Shown: positions 8,702 through 19,131, counted from the first letter of the stretch. The stretch is 51,226 nt of DNA from Gammaproteobacteria bacterium (GCA_009841725.1 VYGS01000024.1:1-51226), one strand, 5' to 3'. Made by a program: numbers and translations. Notes: generated by a model from the letters alone, not told the origin.

Positions 8702-9539
8702 ATTGTTCGGATCCCTGCGTCGGATTCTTTCCGAGCCGCTGGGCATGTTCGGTGTCGTGCTGGTTCTTCTCATGATCGGTGGTGCTGTCTTTGCCGACCT
8801 CCTTGTCGCGGCCGAACCCAACCGGATTTCGCCGCGGGACCGCTTTCAGGGTCCGTCTCTGGCTCATCTCATGGGAACCGACCAGCTGGGTCGGGATCTG
8901 TTTTCCCGCGTTCTGCATGGCGGGCGCATCGCATTGTCGGTTGCGTTGATCTCGATCGCCGCGTCGCTGGTGATCGGGGTCGTGCTCGGTCTCATTGCCG
9001 GGTACGGACCGCGTTGGCTGGATAATCTGATGATCCTCCTGTTCGACGCGATCAAGAGCTTTCCCACGGTCATGCTGGCGCTTGCCCTGGTTACGCTGTT
9101 CGGCCCGTCCCTGACCGCGGTCATGGTCGTTGTCGTGCTGGTGAACGTGCCCGGCTACGCACGCATCATCCGCACCCAGACCCTGGCACTCAAGTCCGCC
9201 CAGTTCGTCACCGCGGCGCAAAGCATGGGTGCGGGTACGGCGCGCGTACTTCGCGCCCATGTCCTGCCGAACGTCATCGGCCCGCTGCTGATCCTGGCTT
9301 CGATGGATATTCCCGTGGTGATCGCGATCGAAGCCGGCATGAGTTTTCTCGGCCTCGGCGTTCGTCCGCCGACACCGTCCTGGGGCGCGATCCTGAACGA
9401 CGGTTTCACGGCAATCCGCGACACGCCCTGGATCGCCATTGCAGGCGGATTACCGATCATCCTGACCACGCTGGGCTTCACCTTCCTCGGCGAAACCTTG
9501 CGCGACGTGTTCGACCCCCGGCTGAAGGCTCGCGGATGA
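8661..9539 (+). CDS. ABC transporter permease, DppC type (actual start may be a GTG near 8682)
   Basis: HLMGTDQLGRDLFSRVLHGGRIALSVALIS and AAQSMGAGTARVLRAHVLPN. Confidence 0.92.
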   Translation: MSDILIPVSEAASRLFGSLRRILSEPLGMFGVVLVLLMIGGAVFADLLVAAEPNRISPRDRFQGPSLAHLMGTDQLGRDLFSRVLHGGRIALSVALISIAASLVIGVVLGLIAGYGPRWLDNLMILLFDAIKSFPTVMLALALVTLFGPSLTAVMVVVVLVNVPGYARIIRTQTLALKSAQFVTAAQSMGAGTARVLRAHVLPNVIGPLLILASMDIPVVIAIEAGMSFLGLGVRPPTPSWGAILNDGFTAIRDTPWIAIAGGLPIILTTLGFTFLGETLRDVFDPRLKARG

Positions 9540-10492
9540 ATGTTCTCGGGATACGGAATCTCAATGTCACCTTTGGAACGGAGGGCGGCCCGTTGCGTGC
9601 GCTCAGAAACGTGTCGTTTGATGTGCCGCGTCACCGTATCGTCGGGGTTGTCGGCGAGTCGGGCTGCGGCAAATCCACCCTGATCAATGCCATTTTGGGA
9701 CTGCTTGCAGACAACGGCCAGGTGGAGAGCGGCCAGATCCTGTTCGAGGAGCGGGATCTGACCCAAATGGATTCTCTCGAGATGCAGGCGATGCGCGGCT
9801 CGCGGATTTCCACCGTGTTCCAGGATCCGATGGGGGCCCTCAATCCGGTCATTTCCGTGGGCAAGCAGATGTTGCACATCCAGTATCGTTCCGATCTCGG
9901 CCGAACGGAAAAGAACGCAAGATCCGTGGAAATGCTTCGCCGGGTGCGCATTCCCGATCCAAAATCCGCGCTGAGCCGATATCCCCACGAATTCTCCGGA
10001 GGCATGAAACAGCGCATCGCGATTGCCATGGCGATGATGATGGAACCCGTACTGCTGATTGCCGACGAACCGACCACGGCTCTGGATGCCACGTTGGAGG
10101 TGGCGACCATCGAACTGCTCCAGGAGTTGCAGGCCCAGATCGGGTGCTCCGTTCTGTTTATATCCCACCATCTCGGCGTGATTGCCGAGCTCTGCGATGA
10201 CGTGGTGGTGATGTATGCGGGGGAGGTGGTCGAGCGGGGCACGACCCGCCAGATCTTTCACGATCCCCTGCATCCCTACACGGAGCGCCTGCTGCGCTGC
10301 GACCCCGCAGGGCAGTCCACGCGGACACGGCATTTGCCGACCATTCCCGGGGAGATTCCCGATCTCCGTGATCCCCCGAAAGGCTGCATTTTTGCCGACC
10401 GATGCGATCGGCGCGAAACGATCTGCGAAACGGCACCGCCCGAGGTCGAGATGGGCGGCCATCGGGCTTGCTGTCACAGGGTGAAGCCATGA
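9536..10492 (+). CDS. ABC transporter ATP-binding protein, DppD type
   Basis: Walker A GESGCGKST, signature FSGGMKQRIAIAMA, Walker B LLIADEPTTALD, Cys-rich C-terminus CIFADRCDRRETIC. Confidence 0.95.
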   Translation: MNVLGIRNLNVTFGTEGGPLRALRNVSFDVPRHRIVGVVGESGCGKSTLINAILGLLADNGQVESGQILFEERDLTQMDSLEMQAMRGSRISTVFQDPMGALNPVISVGKQMLHIQYRSDLGRTEKNARSVEMLRRVRIPDPKSALSRYPHEFSGGMKQRIAIAMAMMMEPVLLIADEPTTALDATLEVATIELLQELQAQIGCSVLFISHHLGVIAELCDDVVVMYAGEVVERGTTRQIFHDPLHPYTERLLRCDPAGQSTRTRHLPTIPGEIPDLRDPPKGCIFADRCDRRETICETAPPEVEMGGHRACCHRVKP

Positions 10493-11469
10493 TCCTGACG
10501 GTGCGCGATCTCGAGGTCACATTTCGTGTCGGGCCCTGGTTCAACCGCCAGCCGATCCTTGCCGTGGCGGGAGTGAGCTTTGACGTGGACGCAGGCGAAA
10601 CCTTCGCTCTCGTCGGAGAAAGCGGTTCGGGGAAGACGACGCTCGCCCATGCAATCAACGGACTGCAGGATATCTCCAGAGGCGAGATGGCGTTCATGAG
10701 CCAGCGTATTGAGACTTCGAGTCCGGGCGAGATGAAGCCCCTTCGCCGGCACATGGCGATGATGTTCCAGGATCCGGTCGGATCTCTGTCTCCGCGCATG
10801 AAGGTCGGGGATTTGGTGGTCGAGCCGTTCCGCATCCACGGGATCCAGGCAAACCTCCAGGAGGAAGCCCGGCGTCTTCTTTCCCTGGTTGGGCTGTCCG
10901 GCGATTTCTCCGATCGTTATCCCCATCAGCTTTCGGGCGGCCAGGCGCGTCGCGTCGGTGTGGCCCGCGCGATCGCGCTGAATCCCAAGCTGATCATTGC
11001 CGATGAGCCGACCGCCGGGCTTGATGTATCGGTGCAGGGCGAAGTCCTGAATCTGCTCAACGACCTGCGCGAGCGCCTCGGCCTCGCCATGATTATCATC
11101 ACCCACAACCTGCATGTGGTGCATCACGTCGCGGACCGTATGGCGGTCATGTATCTTGGACGCATCGTGGAGGCTGGCGAGACCGAGGAAATGTTCCGGG
11201 CACCCGCCCATCCCTATACGGCCACACTCCTTAGCGCCAACCCGGAACCCGATCCGGACAAGGCCCGGAACCGGATATCGCTGCCGGCGGAAGTGCCCTC
11301 GCTGCTTGCCCGGCCTCCGGGCTGCGAGTTCCACACGCGCTGTCCGTGGGCGCAGGCCCGGTGTGCCCGGGAGACGCCCTACACCGAAAATGGCCGAAAG
11401 CGCCATGTCGCCTGCCATACCCCGCTCGCCCCCGGTGCCAGGCCGCCAGCGACAAGGAGCATCCAATGA
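10489..11469 (+). CDS. ABC transporter ATP-binding protein, DppF type
   Basis: Walker A GESGSGKTT, LSGGQARRVGVARA, ADEPTAGLD; ATGA overlap with the preceding gene defines the start. Confidence 0.95.
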   Translation: MILTVRDLEVTFRVGPWFNRQPILAVAGVSFDVDAGETFALVGESGSGKTTLAHAINGLQDISRGEMAFMSQRIETSSPGEMKPLRRHMAMMFQDPVGSLSPRMKVGDLVVEPFRIHGIQANLQEEARRLLSLVGLSGDFSDRYPHQLSGGQARRVGVARAIALNPKLIIADEPTAGLDVSVQGEVLNLLNDLRERLGLAMIIITHNLHVVHHVADRMAVMYLGRIVEAGETEEMFRAPAHPYTATLLSANPEPDPDKARNRISLPAEVPSLLARPPGCEFHTRCPWAQARCARETPYTENGRKRHVACHTPLAPGARPPATRSIQ

Positions 11470-11532
11470 TTCCCCGGATCAACGAGGCCTTTTGCCGGCG
11501 ATCGGCGCTACCACGGAGATCTCCCTATTCTC

Positions 11533-13545
11533 TTGGAATTGCACATGACTTCTGACATCCCGATTCGCACCGACTTTCCGCGCAAGGTCCGGGAAATCGA
11601 AAATACCTGGATTCCGATGCCTGACGGGACGCGCCTTGCTGCCCGAATCTGGCTGCCCGAGGATGCCGTAGACGATCCGGTCCCGGCCATTCTCGAGTAT
11701 CTGCCCTATCGCAAGCGCGACGGGACCGTGGAGCGGGATCATCTGACTCACCCCTATTTTGCGGGTTTCGGCTACGCCGGGGTTCGCGTCGACATGCGGG
11801 GCACCGGCGACAGCGAGGGCGTCTGCCGCGGCGAGTACCTGCTGCAGGAGCAGGAGGACTGCCTGGCTGTCATCGAATGGCTGGCCGTCCAGCCATGGTG
11901 TTCCGGCAAGGTGGGCATGATCGGCATCTCCTGGGGCGGATTCAACGGGCTCCAGGTGGCCGCACGACGTCCCGAGGCGCTGGGCGCGGTGATATCGCTC
12001 TGTTCCACCGACGACCGCTATGCCGACGATATTCATTTCATGGGCGGGGCGGTGCTTGCCGAGAAGCTGGCTTGGGGAGCTACGGCGTTTGCCATTGCCC
12101 ATACGCCTCCGGACCCGGCGATCGTTGGCGACCGTTGGCGCGAAATGTGGCTGGAGCGACTGGAGGGCAACGGCCTTTGGCTTGTTGACTGGTTCAGGCA
12201 CCAGCACCGCAATGAATTCTACGCGCACGGTTCGATCTGCGAGAATTACGCCGATGTGGACGTTCCGGTCTATCTGGTCGGCGGCTGGGCGGACGGATAC
12301 ACCAACGTCGTCTTGCGCATGCTGGAACACCTGAGTTGCCCAAGGAAGGGGCTGATCGGCCCCTGGGGGCACAAGTACCCGCATTTCGCCGTGCCGGGAC
12401 CGCGCATCGGTTTTCTCCAGGAATGTCTGCGCTGGTGGGATCAGCACCTCAAGGGCATCGACACCGGCATCATGGATGAACCGCCGCTTCGCGCCTGGAT
12501 TCAGCACCCGGTGCCCCCTTCTCCTTTTTTTGAGACTCGCCCCGGTCACTGGACTACCGCTCCCGGATGGACCGGTGCGGCCGCTGCAACGAAAACGCTG
12601 TTTCCAGCCGACGGCATGCTTGCCGAGGAACCGGGCGAACCGGTCATCCTGTCAACCCCCCAGAACGCGGGATACACTGCGGGCAACTGGTGCGGTTACT
12701 CGGTTGTCCCGGACGGTCCGGTTGACCAGAACGAGGAGGCCGCAATGGTCTGCTTCGACACCGCGCCGCTGAATCATGATCTGGATCTTCTCGGTTTTCC
12801 GGTGCTGACTGCCAGGATCGCAAGCAATGTTCCCCAGGCCAACCTGATCGCGGTGCTTTCGGATGTGCAGGAGGACGGCAAGGCCACCCGGATCAGCTAC
12901 GGGATACTGAATCTGACCCATCGCAACAGTCACGCGGAACCGGAGCCCATGCCCGGAGAACCGGTCCCCGTTCGATTCAGGCTCAATGCCTGCGGACAGC
13001 GGATTGCGAAAGGGCATCGTCTGCGGCTGGCGCTGTCCACCGCCTACTGGCCTGTCGTCTGGCCTTCCCAATCCAGGGCCAGTTTGACCCTGGCGGGCAC
13101 GCGAGTCGATCTTCCGGTCTGGCAGGGCGACGTCGCTCCGGATGATTTCCAGAATCCCGAAGGCGCCACACCCCTTGCGTCCGAAGTCCTGTCGGACGGT
13201 GCCTACGAGCGCTGTCGATCGATCGATATGGTGACCGGCGTCGAGACCTGCGAAGTCCTTAACGACAGCGGGCTTGAGCGTCATGTGCACACCGGGATCG
13301 AAACCCGGTCGATCAGCCGTGAACGCTTTTCAATCCATCCCGACAATCCGAATTCTGCGGTGGGTGTCTGCTCCTGGGTCAAGCACTACGCACGAGGCGA
13401 CTGGAGCGCGAATCTGGATGTCTCGGTTACGGTCCGGGCACTGGAAACCGACTGGCAGATTGATGCGAGACTCAGGGCCGTCGACGGGGAAGGCGTCGTG
13501 GCCGAGAAGTCATGGTCCGAGACGGTCTCGAGGAATCTGGTGTGA
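11533..13545 (+). CDS. CocE/NonD family hydrolase, second paralog
   Basis: IENTWIPMPDGTRLAARIWLPEDAVDDPVPAILEYLPYRKRDG, GISWGGFNGLQ elbow; clearly related to the 3236..5320 product. Confidence 0.92.
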   Translation: MELHMTSDIPIRTDFPRKVREIENTWIPMPDGTRLAARIWLPEDAVDDPVPAILEYLPYRKRDGTVERDHLTHPYFAGFGYAGVRVDMRGTGDSEGVCRGEYLLQEQEDCLAVIEWLAVQPWCSGKVGMIGISWGGFNGLQVAARRPEALGAVISLCSTDDRYADDIHFMGGAVLAEKLAWGATAFAIAHTPPDPAIVGDRWREMWLERLEGNGLWLVDWFRHQHRNEFYAHGSICENYADVDVPVYLVGGWADGYTNVVLRMLEHLSCPRKGLIGPWGHKYPHFAVPGPRIGFLQECLRWWDQHLKGIDTGIMDEPPLRAWIQHPVPPSPFFETRPGHWTTAPGWTGAAAATKTLFPADGMLAEEPGEPVILSTPQNAGYTAGNWCGYSVVPDGPVDQNEEAAMVCFDTAPLNHDLDLLGFPVLTARIASNVPQANLIAVLSDVQEDGKATRISYGILNLTHRNSHAEPEPMPGEPVPVRFRLNACGQRIAKGHRLRLALSTAYWPVVWPSQSRASLTLAGTRVDLPVWQGDVAPDDFQNPEGATPLASEVLSDGAYERCRSIDMVTGVETCEVLNDSGLERHVHTGIETRSISRERFSIHPDNPNSAVGVCSWVKHYARGDWSANLDVSVTVRALETDWQIDARLRAVDGEGVVAEKSWSETVSRNLV

Positions 13546-14405
13546 GCGCTTTTCCGAAGTTCGAAGAGCGCGCCCGAATCCACTCGCTGAGCGCAGAGGG
13601 GGTAACCATGCGTGTTGTGGTCGAGGGCGAAGGGCCCGAAGTGGTCTTTGTCCCCGGGGGCGATCAGACTGCAGAAGCCTATTCCCAGCAATTCGCCAGG
13701 CTGTCCGATACGTTCCGCTGTATCTCCTACGATCCCCGGGGGGCGGGAGCGACGACTTCTCCGCCGGCGCCGTGGGCCATGGGAGATTATGCCCGGGATT
13801 GCGCCGCGGTGATCGATGCCTTTTGTGACGGTGAAGCGGTGGTTTCAGGGCTCTCGCTCGGGGGGCTCGTTACCCAGCAGGTCGCCATCGACTTTCCGGA
13901 CAAGGTCAGGCTTGCCATTCCCATGGGTACGGCCGCTTACATCGATGGCTTCACCCGGGACTGGATGCAGGCGGAGATCGACCTGCGCAAGGCGGGCATC
14001 ATCCTGCCCGAGAGTTTTCTTGCGCCGCATTACGCGCCTTACGCCTTTCCGGCCAAGGCCCTGCACGATCCGCGGTTCTGGGAAGAGATCAAGCTACGCT
14101 ACACGGCCCGGTTTGCCGGGCGGAATCCTTCGGATCTGATCGCCCAGTGGGAGGCCTGTCTGGAGTTTGACTGCCGCGAAGAACTCAAGAACTGTCCGGT
14201 GCCGTTTCACGTGATCGGCTTTTCCGAGGACGTTCAGACCGCCCCCTCCATGTGCAAGGTTGTTGCCGACCTGGTCCCGAACGGGGTTTTTCACGAGATT
14301 CCGGGGCTTGGCCATGTCTCGATGGTGAGCCACCGGCCGGATACGGTTGCGTCGAAGTTGCGAGAGATCATCATGGAGCATTCTGTCCAATTCGAGAGTC
14401 ACTAG
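13542..14405 (+). CDS. Alpha/beta hydrolase
   Basis: VSGLSLGGLVTQQVA nucleophile elbow, C-terminal GLGHVSMVSH; GTGA overlap with the upstream hydrolase gene. Confidence 0.87.
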   Translation: MSAFPKFEERARIHSLSAEGVTMRVVVEGEGPEVVFVPGGDQTAEAYSQQFARLSDTFRCISYDPRGAGATTSPPAPWAMGDYARDCAAVIDAFCDGEAVVSGLSLGGLVTQQVAIDFPDKVRLAIPMGTAAYIDGFTRDWMQAEIDLRKAGIILPESFLAPHYAPYAFPAKALHDPRFWEEIKLRYTARFAGRNPSDLIAQWEACLEFDCREELKNCPVPFHVIGFSEDVQTAPSMCKVVADLVPNGVFHEIPGLGHVSMVSHRPDTVASKLREIIMEHSVQFESH

Positions 14406-14419
14406 CCGTTTCGGCGATT

Positions 14420-14434
14420 CTTCCCCAAGGGAAG
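14420..14434. terminator. Short hairpin between convergent genes (CTTCCC-CAA-GGGAAG)
   Basis: Perfect 6-bp stem in the gap between convergent genes; no clear T tract. Confidence 0.3.
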
Positions 14435-14483
14435 GTCTCCCCGTGCCAGGAGCACCCTCTCCCGGTCGGAAGCCGGCTCGGTC

Positions 14484-15449
14484 CTATCGCTCTTTCACAT
14501 ACGGTGTGCCACCGGCTCGTGGCGGAACGGCCCTGCCCATGAAGCCGGCAAGAAGAATGACGGTGAGGATGTAGGGAAGAACCTGCATCAGCTGAACGGG
14601 AATCGCAATGCCTGCGATCTCGAGATTCTGGAATCGGATCGAGGCCGCCTCAAGGAATCCGAACAGCAGGCAGGTATAGAGGGCCGGAACCGGCTGCCAT
14701 TTCGCGAAGATCAAGGCGGCCAGGGCAATGAATCCCTTGCCGGCGGTCATGTCCCGGATGAATCCGCCCGCCAGTCCGGTCGAGAGATAGGCGCCTCCCA
14801 TGCCGCACAGCAGGCCGCATATCAGCATCGCCCGGTACCGCAGGAACGCGACCGAAATGCCGCCCACATCGACCGCCTCGGGGTTTTCCCCGACCGCGCG
14901 CAGCCTGAGTCCGAAACGGGTCCTGTAGAGCAGCCACCAGGTCGTCGGAACAGCCACAAGGGCGCAATACACCAGTATCGAATGGCCCGAGAGTGTCTCG
15001 ATGTAAAACGGACCGATCACGGGTATTGACGACACGGCGTCGGCGAATGGCAGCTCGATCTGTGAAAACCGGCTGTCCCTGTCGAGCAGCGGGGTTTGTC
15101 CGCCGAGTCGGAACCAGTTCTGTCCGATCAGTGCCGTTGCGCCGGAAGCCAGGAAGTTGATGGCGATGCCGGAGACCAGTTGATTTCCCCGAAAGGTGAT
15201 GGACGCCACGCCGTGCAGCAATGCGAGACTTGACGATGCGGCAATTCCGGCAGCCATCCCGATCCAGACCGATCCGGTCCCGGCGGCGGTCCCGGCAGCG
15301 AAAAAGGCGGAAATCAGCATCTTGCCTTCAAGTCCGATGTCGAAAATCCCCGACCGTTCGGCATACAGTCCGGCCAGGCATGCGAACACCAGGGGTGTTG
15401 CAAGGCGCAACGTGGAATCCAGGAGCTGCAGAAGGGTGGTGTAATCCAT
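14484..15449 (-). CDS. ABC transporter permease, BMP/nucleoside type (NupQ-like)
   Basis: PLVFACLAGLYAERSGIFDIGLEGKMLISAF, typical of this permease family. Confidence 0.9.
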   Translation of the reverse strand: MDYTTLLQLLDSTLRLATPLVFACLAGLYAERSGIFDIGLEGKMLISAFFAAGTAAGTGSVWIGMAAGIAASSSLALLHGVASITFRGNQLVSGIAINFLASGATALIGQNWFRLGGQTPLLDRDSRFSQIELPFADAVSSIPVIGPFYIETLSGHSILVYCALVAVPTTWWLLYRTRFGLRLRAVGENPEAVDVGGISVAFLRYRAMLICGLLCGMGGAYLSTGLAGGFIRDMTAGKGFIALAALIFAKWQPVPALYTCLLFGFLEAASIRFQNLEIAGIAIPVQLMQVLPYILTVILLAGFMGRAVPPRAGGTPYVKER

Positions 15450-16543
15450 CAGCGTGTCCGGGCAATGAAGGCCAGCAGGCGTTCAGCGGGGAATCGGACC
15501 ATGTTGTCGAGCGCCCCGACGAACAGGATCACCAGAGCCTGAATGAAGATCACCATGTCCCGGTCGATCGCCGGCATATGGAATTCGAGTTCGGCTCCCC
15601 CCTGGTAGAGGATGCCGAACAGCACGGAGGCAAGCAGGATGCCGACGGGATGGGAACGCCCCATGAGGGCGACGGCAATTCCGACGAATCCGGCACCCTG
15701 CACGGCGTTGTTCAGCAGCCGTTCGGCCTCGCCCATCACGGTGTTGATGGCCATCAGTCCGGCGAGTCCGCCCGAGATCAGCAGTGTCGTCATGACAATC
15801 CTGAAAGGCGAAATGCCCGCATAGATTGCTGCGGACTCGTTGAATCCGAAGGTCCGGATCTCGTAGCCAAGCCGGGTTCGCCAGATCAGCACCCAGACCA
15901 GCATGCATCCGGCAAGAGCAAGAAGCAGTGAGATGTTGAGCGGAGGCGATTTGGGAAAACCGATTCCCATCCACCCCAGGATTTCATGCGCGGTGGGAAG
16001 GTGCGCGCCCGGAGGAAAGGACGCAGTCTCCAGTGCGATCTGGCCTGGAGCCCTGAGCACGTTGACGAGAAGGTAGACGAGCAACGCCGAGGCAATGATG
16101 TTGAACATGATCGTCGTGATCACGATGTGGCTGCCGTGCCTGGCCTGGAGATAGGCCGGAACGGCTGCCCATGCCGCGCCGAACAGGGCGGCGCCGCAGA
16201 CCGCTGCGGGCAAGGCCAGAGACCAGTGCGGCCACTCCAGCGACAGACAGACCAGCGCCGCTCCCAGTCCGCCCACAGTGGCCTGGCCTTCCGCACCGAT
16301 GTTGAAGAGCCCCGCATGAATCGCAACCGCAACAGCGAGCCCCGTGAAAATGAAGTTTGTCGCATAATAGAGGGTGTAACCCCACCCGTAGGCGGTTCCG
16401 ACCGCCCCCTTCAGCATGATGCCCAGGGCGTGGAACGGATTCTCCCCGATCCAGAGCACCATCAGTCCGGCCACCATGAGGGACAGCGCCAGGCTGAAGA
16501 GCGGAACCAGGGCCGTGTCGGCCCATCTTGGCAGGGAGGTCAT
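15449..16543 (-). CDS. ABC transporter permease, BMP/nucleoside type (NupP-like)
   Basis: IHAGLFNIGAEGQATVGGLGAALV; operon position. Confidence 0.9.
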   Translation of the reverse strand: MTSLPRWADTALVPLFSLALSLMVAGLMVLWIGENPFHALGIMLKGAVGTAYGWGYTLYYATNFIFTGLAVAVAIHAGLFNIGAEGQATVGGLGAALVCLSLEWPHWSLALPAAVCGAALFGAAWAAVPAYLQARHGSHIVITTIMFNIIASALLVYLLVNVLRAPGQIALETASFPPGAHLPTAHEILGWMGIGFPKSPPLNISLLLALAGCMLVWVLIWRTRLGYEIRTFGFNESAAIYAGISPFRIVMTTLLISGGLAGLMAINTVMGEAERLLNNAVQGAGFVGIAVALMGRSHPVGILLASVLFGILYQGGAELEFHMPAIDRDMVIFIQALVILFVGALDNMVRFPAERLLAFIARTR

Positions 16544-18111
16544 TGCAAAGACTCCGTAACGACGCCGGCCATCATGAGACCGAGTTCGGTTGCGTCGGTT
16601 TCGGCCGTTATGCGCTCGCCGACAATGCGGCCGTCGAACATGACCGCGACCCGATCGGTCAGGGCAAGGATTTCATCCAGATCCATGCTGACCAGAAGGA
16701 TGGCGGCGCCCGCATCGCGCAAGGCGACGATTTGTCGGTGAATGAATTCAATCGCTCCGATATCCACGCCCCGCGTCGGCTGGCCCACCACCAGAACACT
16801 GGGGGCGTTGCCAAATTCCCTTGCAACCACCAGTTTTTGCTGGTTGCCGCCCGACAGTCTCCCGGCGAGGATGGAAGGATTCGTCGGACGGACGTCGAAG
16901 CGGCGCATCCTGTCCGCCGTCAAGTCCTGAAGAGCGCTGATGTCCATCAACAACCTGCTTCGGGGCCGGCGGAACCGGTGCTGGTATCCGAGCGCCATGT
17001 TCTCCCAGGCCCGGAAGTCGAGGACCAGGCCGAGTTGCTGGCGATCCTCCGGAACATGGGCGAGACCCGCCTCGTGCATCGATCTCGCGCTGGCCGCCCG
17101 CCGGGAGCAGTCAATCTCCCGACCGGCTATCCGGATCGTGCCCGTAGCGGGCCTGATCCCTCCAAGCGCCTCGAGCAGCTCGGCCTGGCCGTTGTCGGTG
17201 ACTCCCGCGATGCCGGCGATTTCTCCTCGGTGCACACACAGGCTGACGCGCCTGACTGCCTCGTTGCCGCGACGGCCGACAACCGACAGATCCTGGATAT
17301 CCAGAACCCTTTCGCCGGGCTCGGCACTGTCCCGGGCAACCCGGAACAGGGCCTTTCTTCCTACCATGAATTCGGCGAGTTTCCCGGCATCGGTTTCGCA
17401 GGTTCGACAGGTCGTCACCATTTCTCCCCGGCGCATGACGCTGACCGTGTCGGTGACAGCCATCACCTCGTGGAGCTTGTGGGTGATCATGACAATGGTC
17501 CGACCCTCGTTCTTCAAGCCTCTTAGAATGGCGAACAGGCGTTCCGCTTCGGACGGCGCGAGTACTCCGGTCGGCTCGTCGAGAATCAGGATATCGGCCC
17601 TTCGAAACAGGGCCTTGAGGATTTCAACCCGTTGCTGAAGGCCGACGGAGAGCTTCTCGACGATGGCGTCAGGATCTATTTCCAGCTGATGGTCCCGGGC
17701 CAGGTCAAGCAGAAGGCTTCGCGCGCGGGTCAGCGAGCGTTCGAGGATGAAGTCGTCCTCGGCCCCCAGAACGATGTTTTCGAGAACCGACAAATTGTGT
17801 ACCAGCTTGAAATGCTGGTGCACCATTCCGATTCCGGCGCGAATCGCCGATCGCGTGTCAGGGATCGGGGTTGGGATTCCATGAATCCGGACCTCTCCCT
17901 CGTCGGCCCGGTAAAAGCCGTAGAGAATGGACATGAGAGTCGACTTTCCGGCACCGTTTTCGCCGACGATTCCGTGAATGGTCCCCCGTTCAATGGTCAG
18001 GGAGACGTTGCGGTTTGCCCGGATGGAACCGAACGATTTGGTGATGTTCCGGAGTTCGATTGCCGGCGCGGCCGGCTTCCGTGAAGCCGTATCGATCGCC
18101 TCTGCGGCCAT
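16540..18111 (-). CDS. ABC transporter ATP-binding protein with two nucleotide-binding domains (NupO-like)
   Basis: GENGAGKST, LSVGLQQRVEILKAL, LDEPTGVLAPSE; second domain LSGGNQQKLVVAREF and GQPTRGVDIGAIEFIH. Confidence 0.94.
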   Translation of the reverse strand: MAAEAIDTASRKPAAPAIELRNITKSFGSIRANRNVSLTIERGTIHGIVGENGAGKSTLMSILYGFYRADEGEVRIHGIPTPIPDTRSAIRAGIGMVHQHFKLVHNLSVLENIVLGAEDDFILERSLTRARSLLLDLARDHQLEIDPDAIVEKLSVGLQQRVEILKALFRRADILILDEPTGVLAPSEAERLFAILRGLKNEGRTIVMITHKLHEVMAVTDTVSVMRRGEMVTTCRTCETDAGKLAEFMVGRKALFRVARDSAEPGERVLDIQDLSVVGRRGNEAVRRVSLCVHRGEIAGIAGVTDNGQAELLEALGGIRPATGTIRIAGREIDCSRRAASARSMHEAGLAHVPEDRQQLGLVLDFRAWENMALGYQHRFRRPRSRLLMDISALQDLTADRMRRFDVRPTNPSILAGRLSGGNQQKLVVAREFGNAPSVLVVGQPTRGVDIGAIEFIHRQIVALRDAGAAILLVSMDLDEILALTDRVAVMFDGRIVGERITAETDATELGLMMAGVVTESLQ

Positions 18112-18126
18112 GCTTGCTGATCCGGT

Positions 18127-19116
18127 CTACTGGACAGGGCAGCTGTCGCTCTGGATGTAGTCGTGGACCGCGATCTCCCCGGAAATGATTTGCTTGCGGG
18201 CTGTCTCGGCGGCGGCTCGGGCTCCGGCGCCGATCAGGGCGGCATTGTGCTCGTCCAGCGCATATCCGATGCCGTCTTCGGCGAGCCCCAGAGGAAATAT
18301 CCCGGTCTCAAGCTGTGCCCCGTCGGCAAATGCCGTCTCCACCGCCAGGTCGACCCGCTTGATCATGGAGGTCAGGACCGATCCGGGATAGAGATGGTTC
18401 TGGTTCAGGTCCACCCCGATGCCCAGTATGCCGGAGTCGGCGGCGGTCTTCAGCACACCGATCCCGGTTGCGCCTGCCGCATGATACACGACATCCGCTC
18501 CGGCCCCGATCTGGGCCAGGGCCAGTTCGGCGCCCTTGACGGGATCGCTCCATGCGGAGGGGTCGGTCCCGGTCATGTTCTGGATGACGGTGATGTTTTC
18601 GCGGGCCGCCTTGGCACCCTGGACATACCCGCAGGCAAAGCGCCGGATAAGCGGCACATCCATGCCCCCGACGAATCCGATCACGCCGGACTCGGTGGTC
18701 ATGCCGGCAATCAGTCCGACGAGATACGATCCTTCATGCTCCTTGAACACGACGGAGCGGACATTGTCCATCTCCACGACCATGTCGATGATCACGAAGC
18801 GGGTGTCCGGATAGTCCGGCGCGACGGTGGCGAGAGCGGTCCCGAAGGAAAATCCGACCATGACCACCGGACTGTCTCCGGCTTCGGCTGCCCGGCGAAT
18901 CGCCTGCTCGCGCTGGGCTTCGGACTGAAGCTGGACTTCGCGGAAGCTTCCTCCTGTTTCGGTCCGCCATCTCTCGGCACCGTTGAAGGCGCTCTCGTTG
19001 AACGACTTGTCATACTTCTGCCCGAGATCGTAAATCAGGGCAGGATCCGGGAAAACCGGTCCGGCACAGGCCATCCAGCCGATCATGGAGGCCAGGCGGA
19101 TGATTGTCTTATTCAT
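18127..19116 (-). CDS. BMP family ABC transporter substrate-binding protein
   Basis: LIYDLGQKYDKSFNESAFNGAERW, GVIGFVGGMDVPLIRRFACGYVQGAK, LYPGSVLTSMIKRVDLAVE. Confidence 0.92.
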   Translation of the reverse strand: MNKTIIRLASMIGWMACAGPVFPDPALIYDLGQKYDKSFNESAFNGAERWRTETGGSFREVQLQSEAQREQAIRRAAEAGDSPVVMVGFSFGTALATVAPDYPDTRFVIIDMVVEMDNVRSVVFKEHEGSYLVGLIAGMTTESGVIGFVGGMDVPLIRRFACGYVQGAKAARENITVIQNMTGTDPSAWSDPVKGAELALAQIGAGADVVYHAAGATGIGVLKTAADSGILGIGVDLNQNHLYPGSVLTSMIKRVDLAVETAFADGAQLETGIFPLGLAEDGIGYALDEHNAALIGAGARAAAETARKQIISGEIAVHDYIQSDSCPVQ

Positions 19117-19131
19117 GATTGCTTTTCCTGG

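Noticed and set aside
6680-8821. 713-aa ORF on the minus strand opposite the SBP and permease genes
   Set aside because: His/Arg/Asp/Gln-rich translation without recognisable motifs, fully antisense to a well-supported SBP and permease; typical GC-rich shadow ORF
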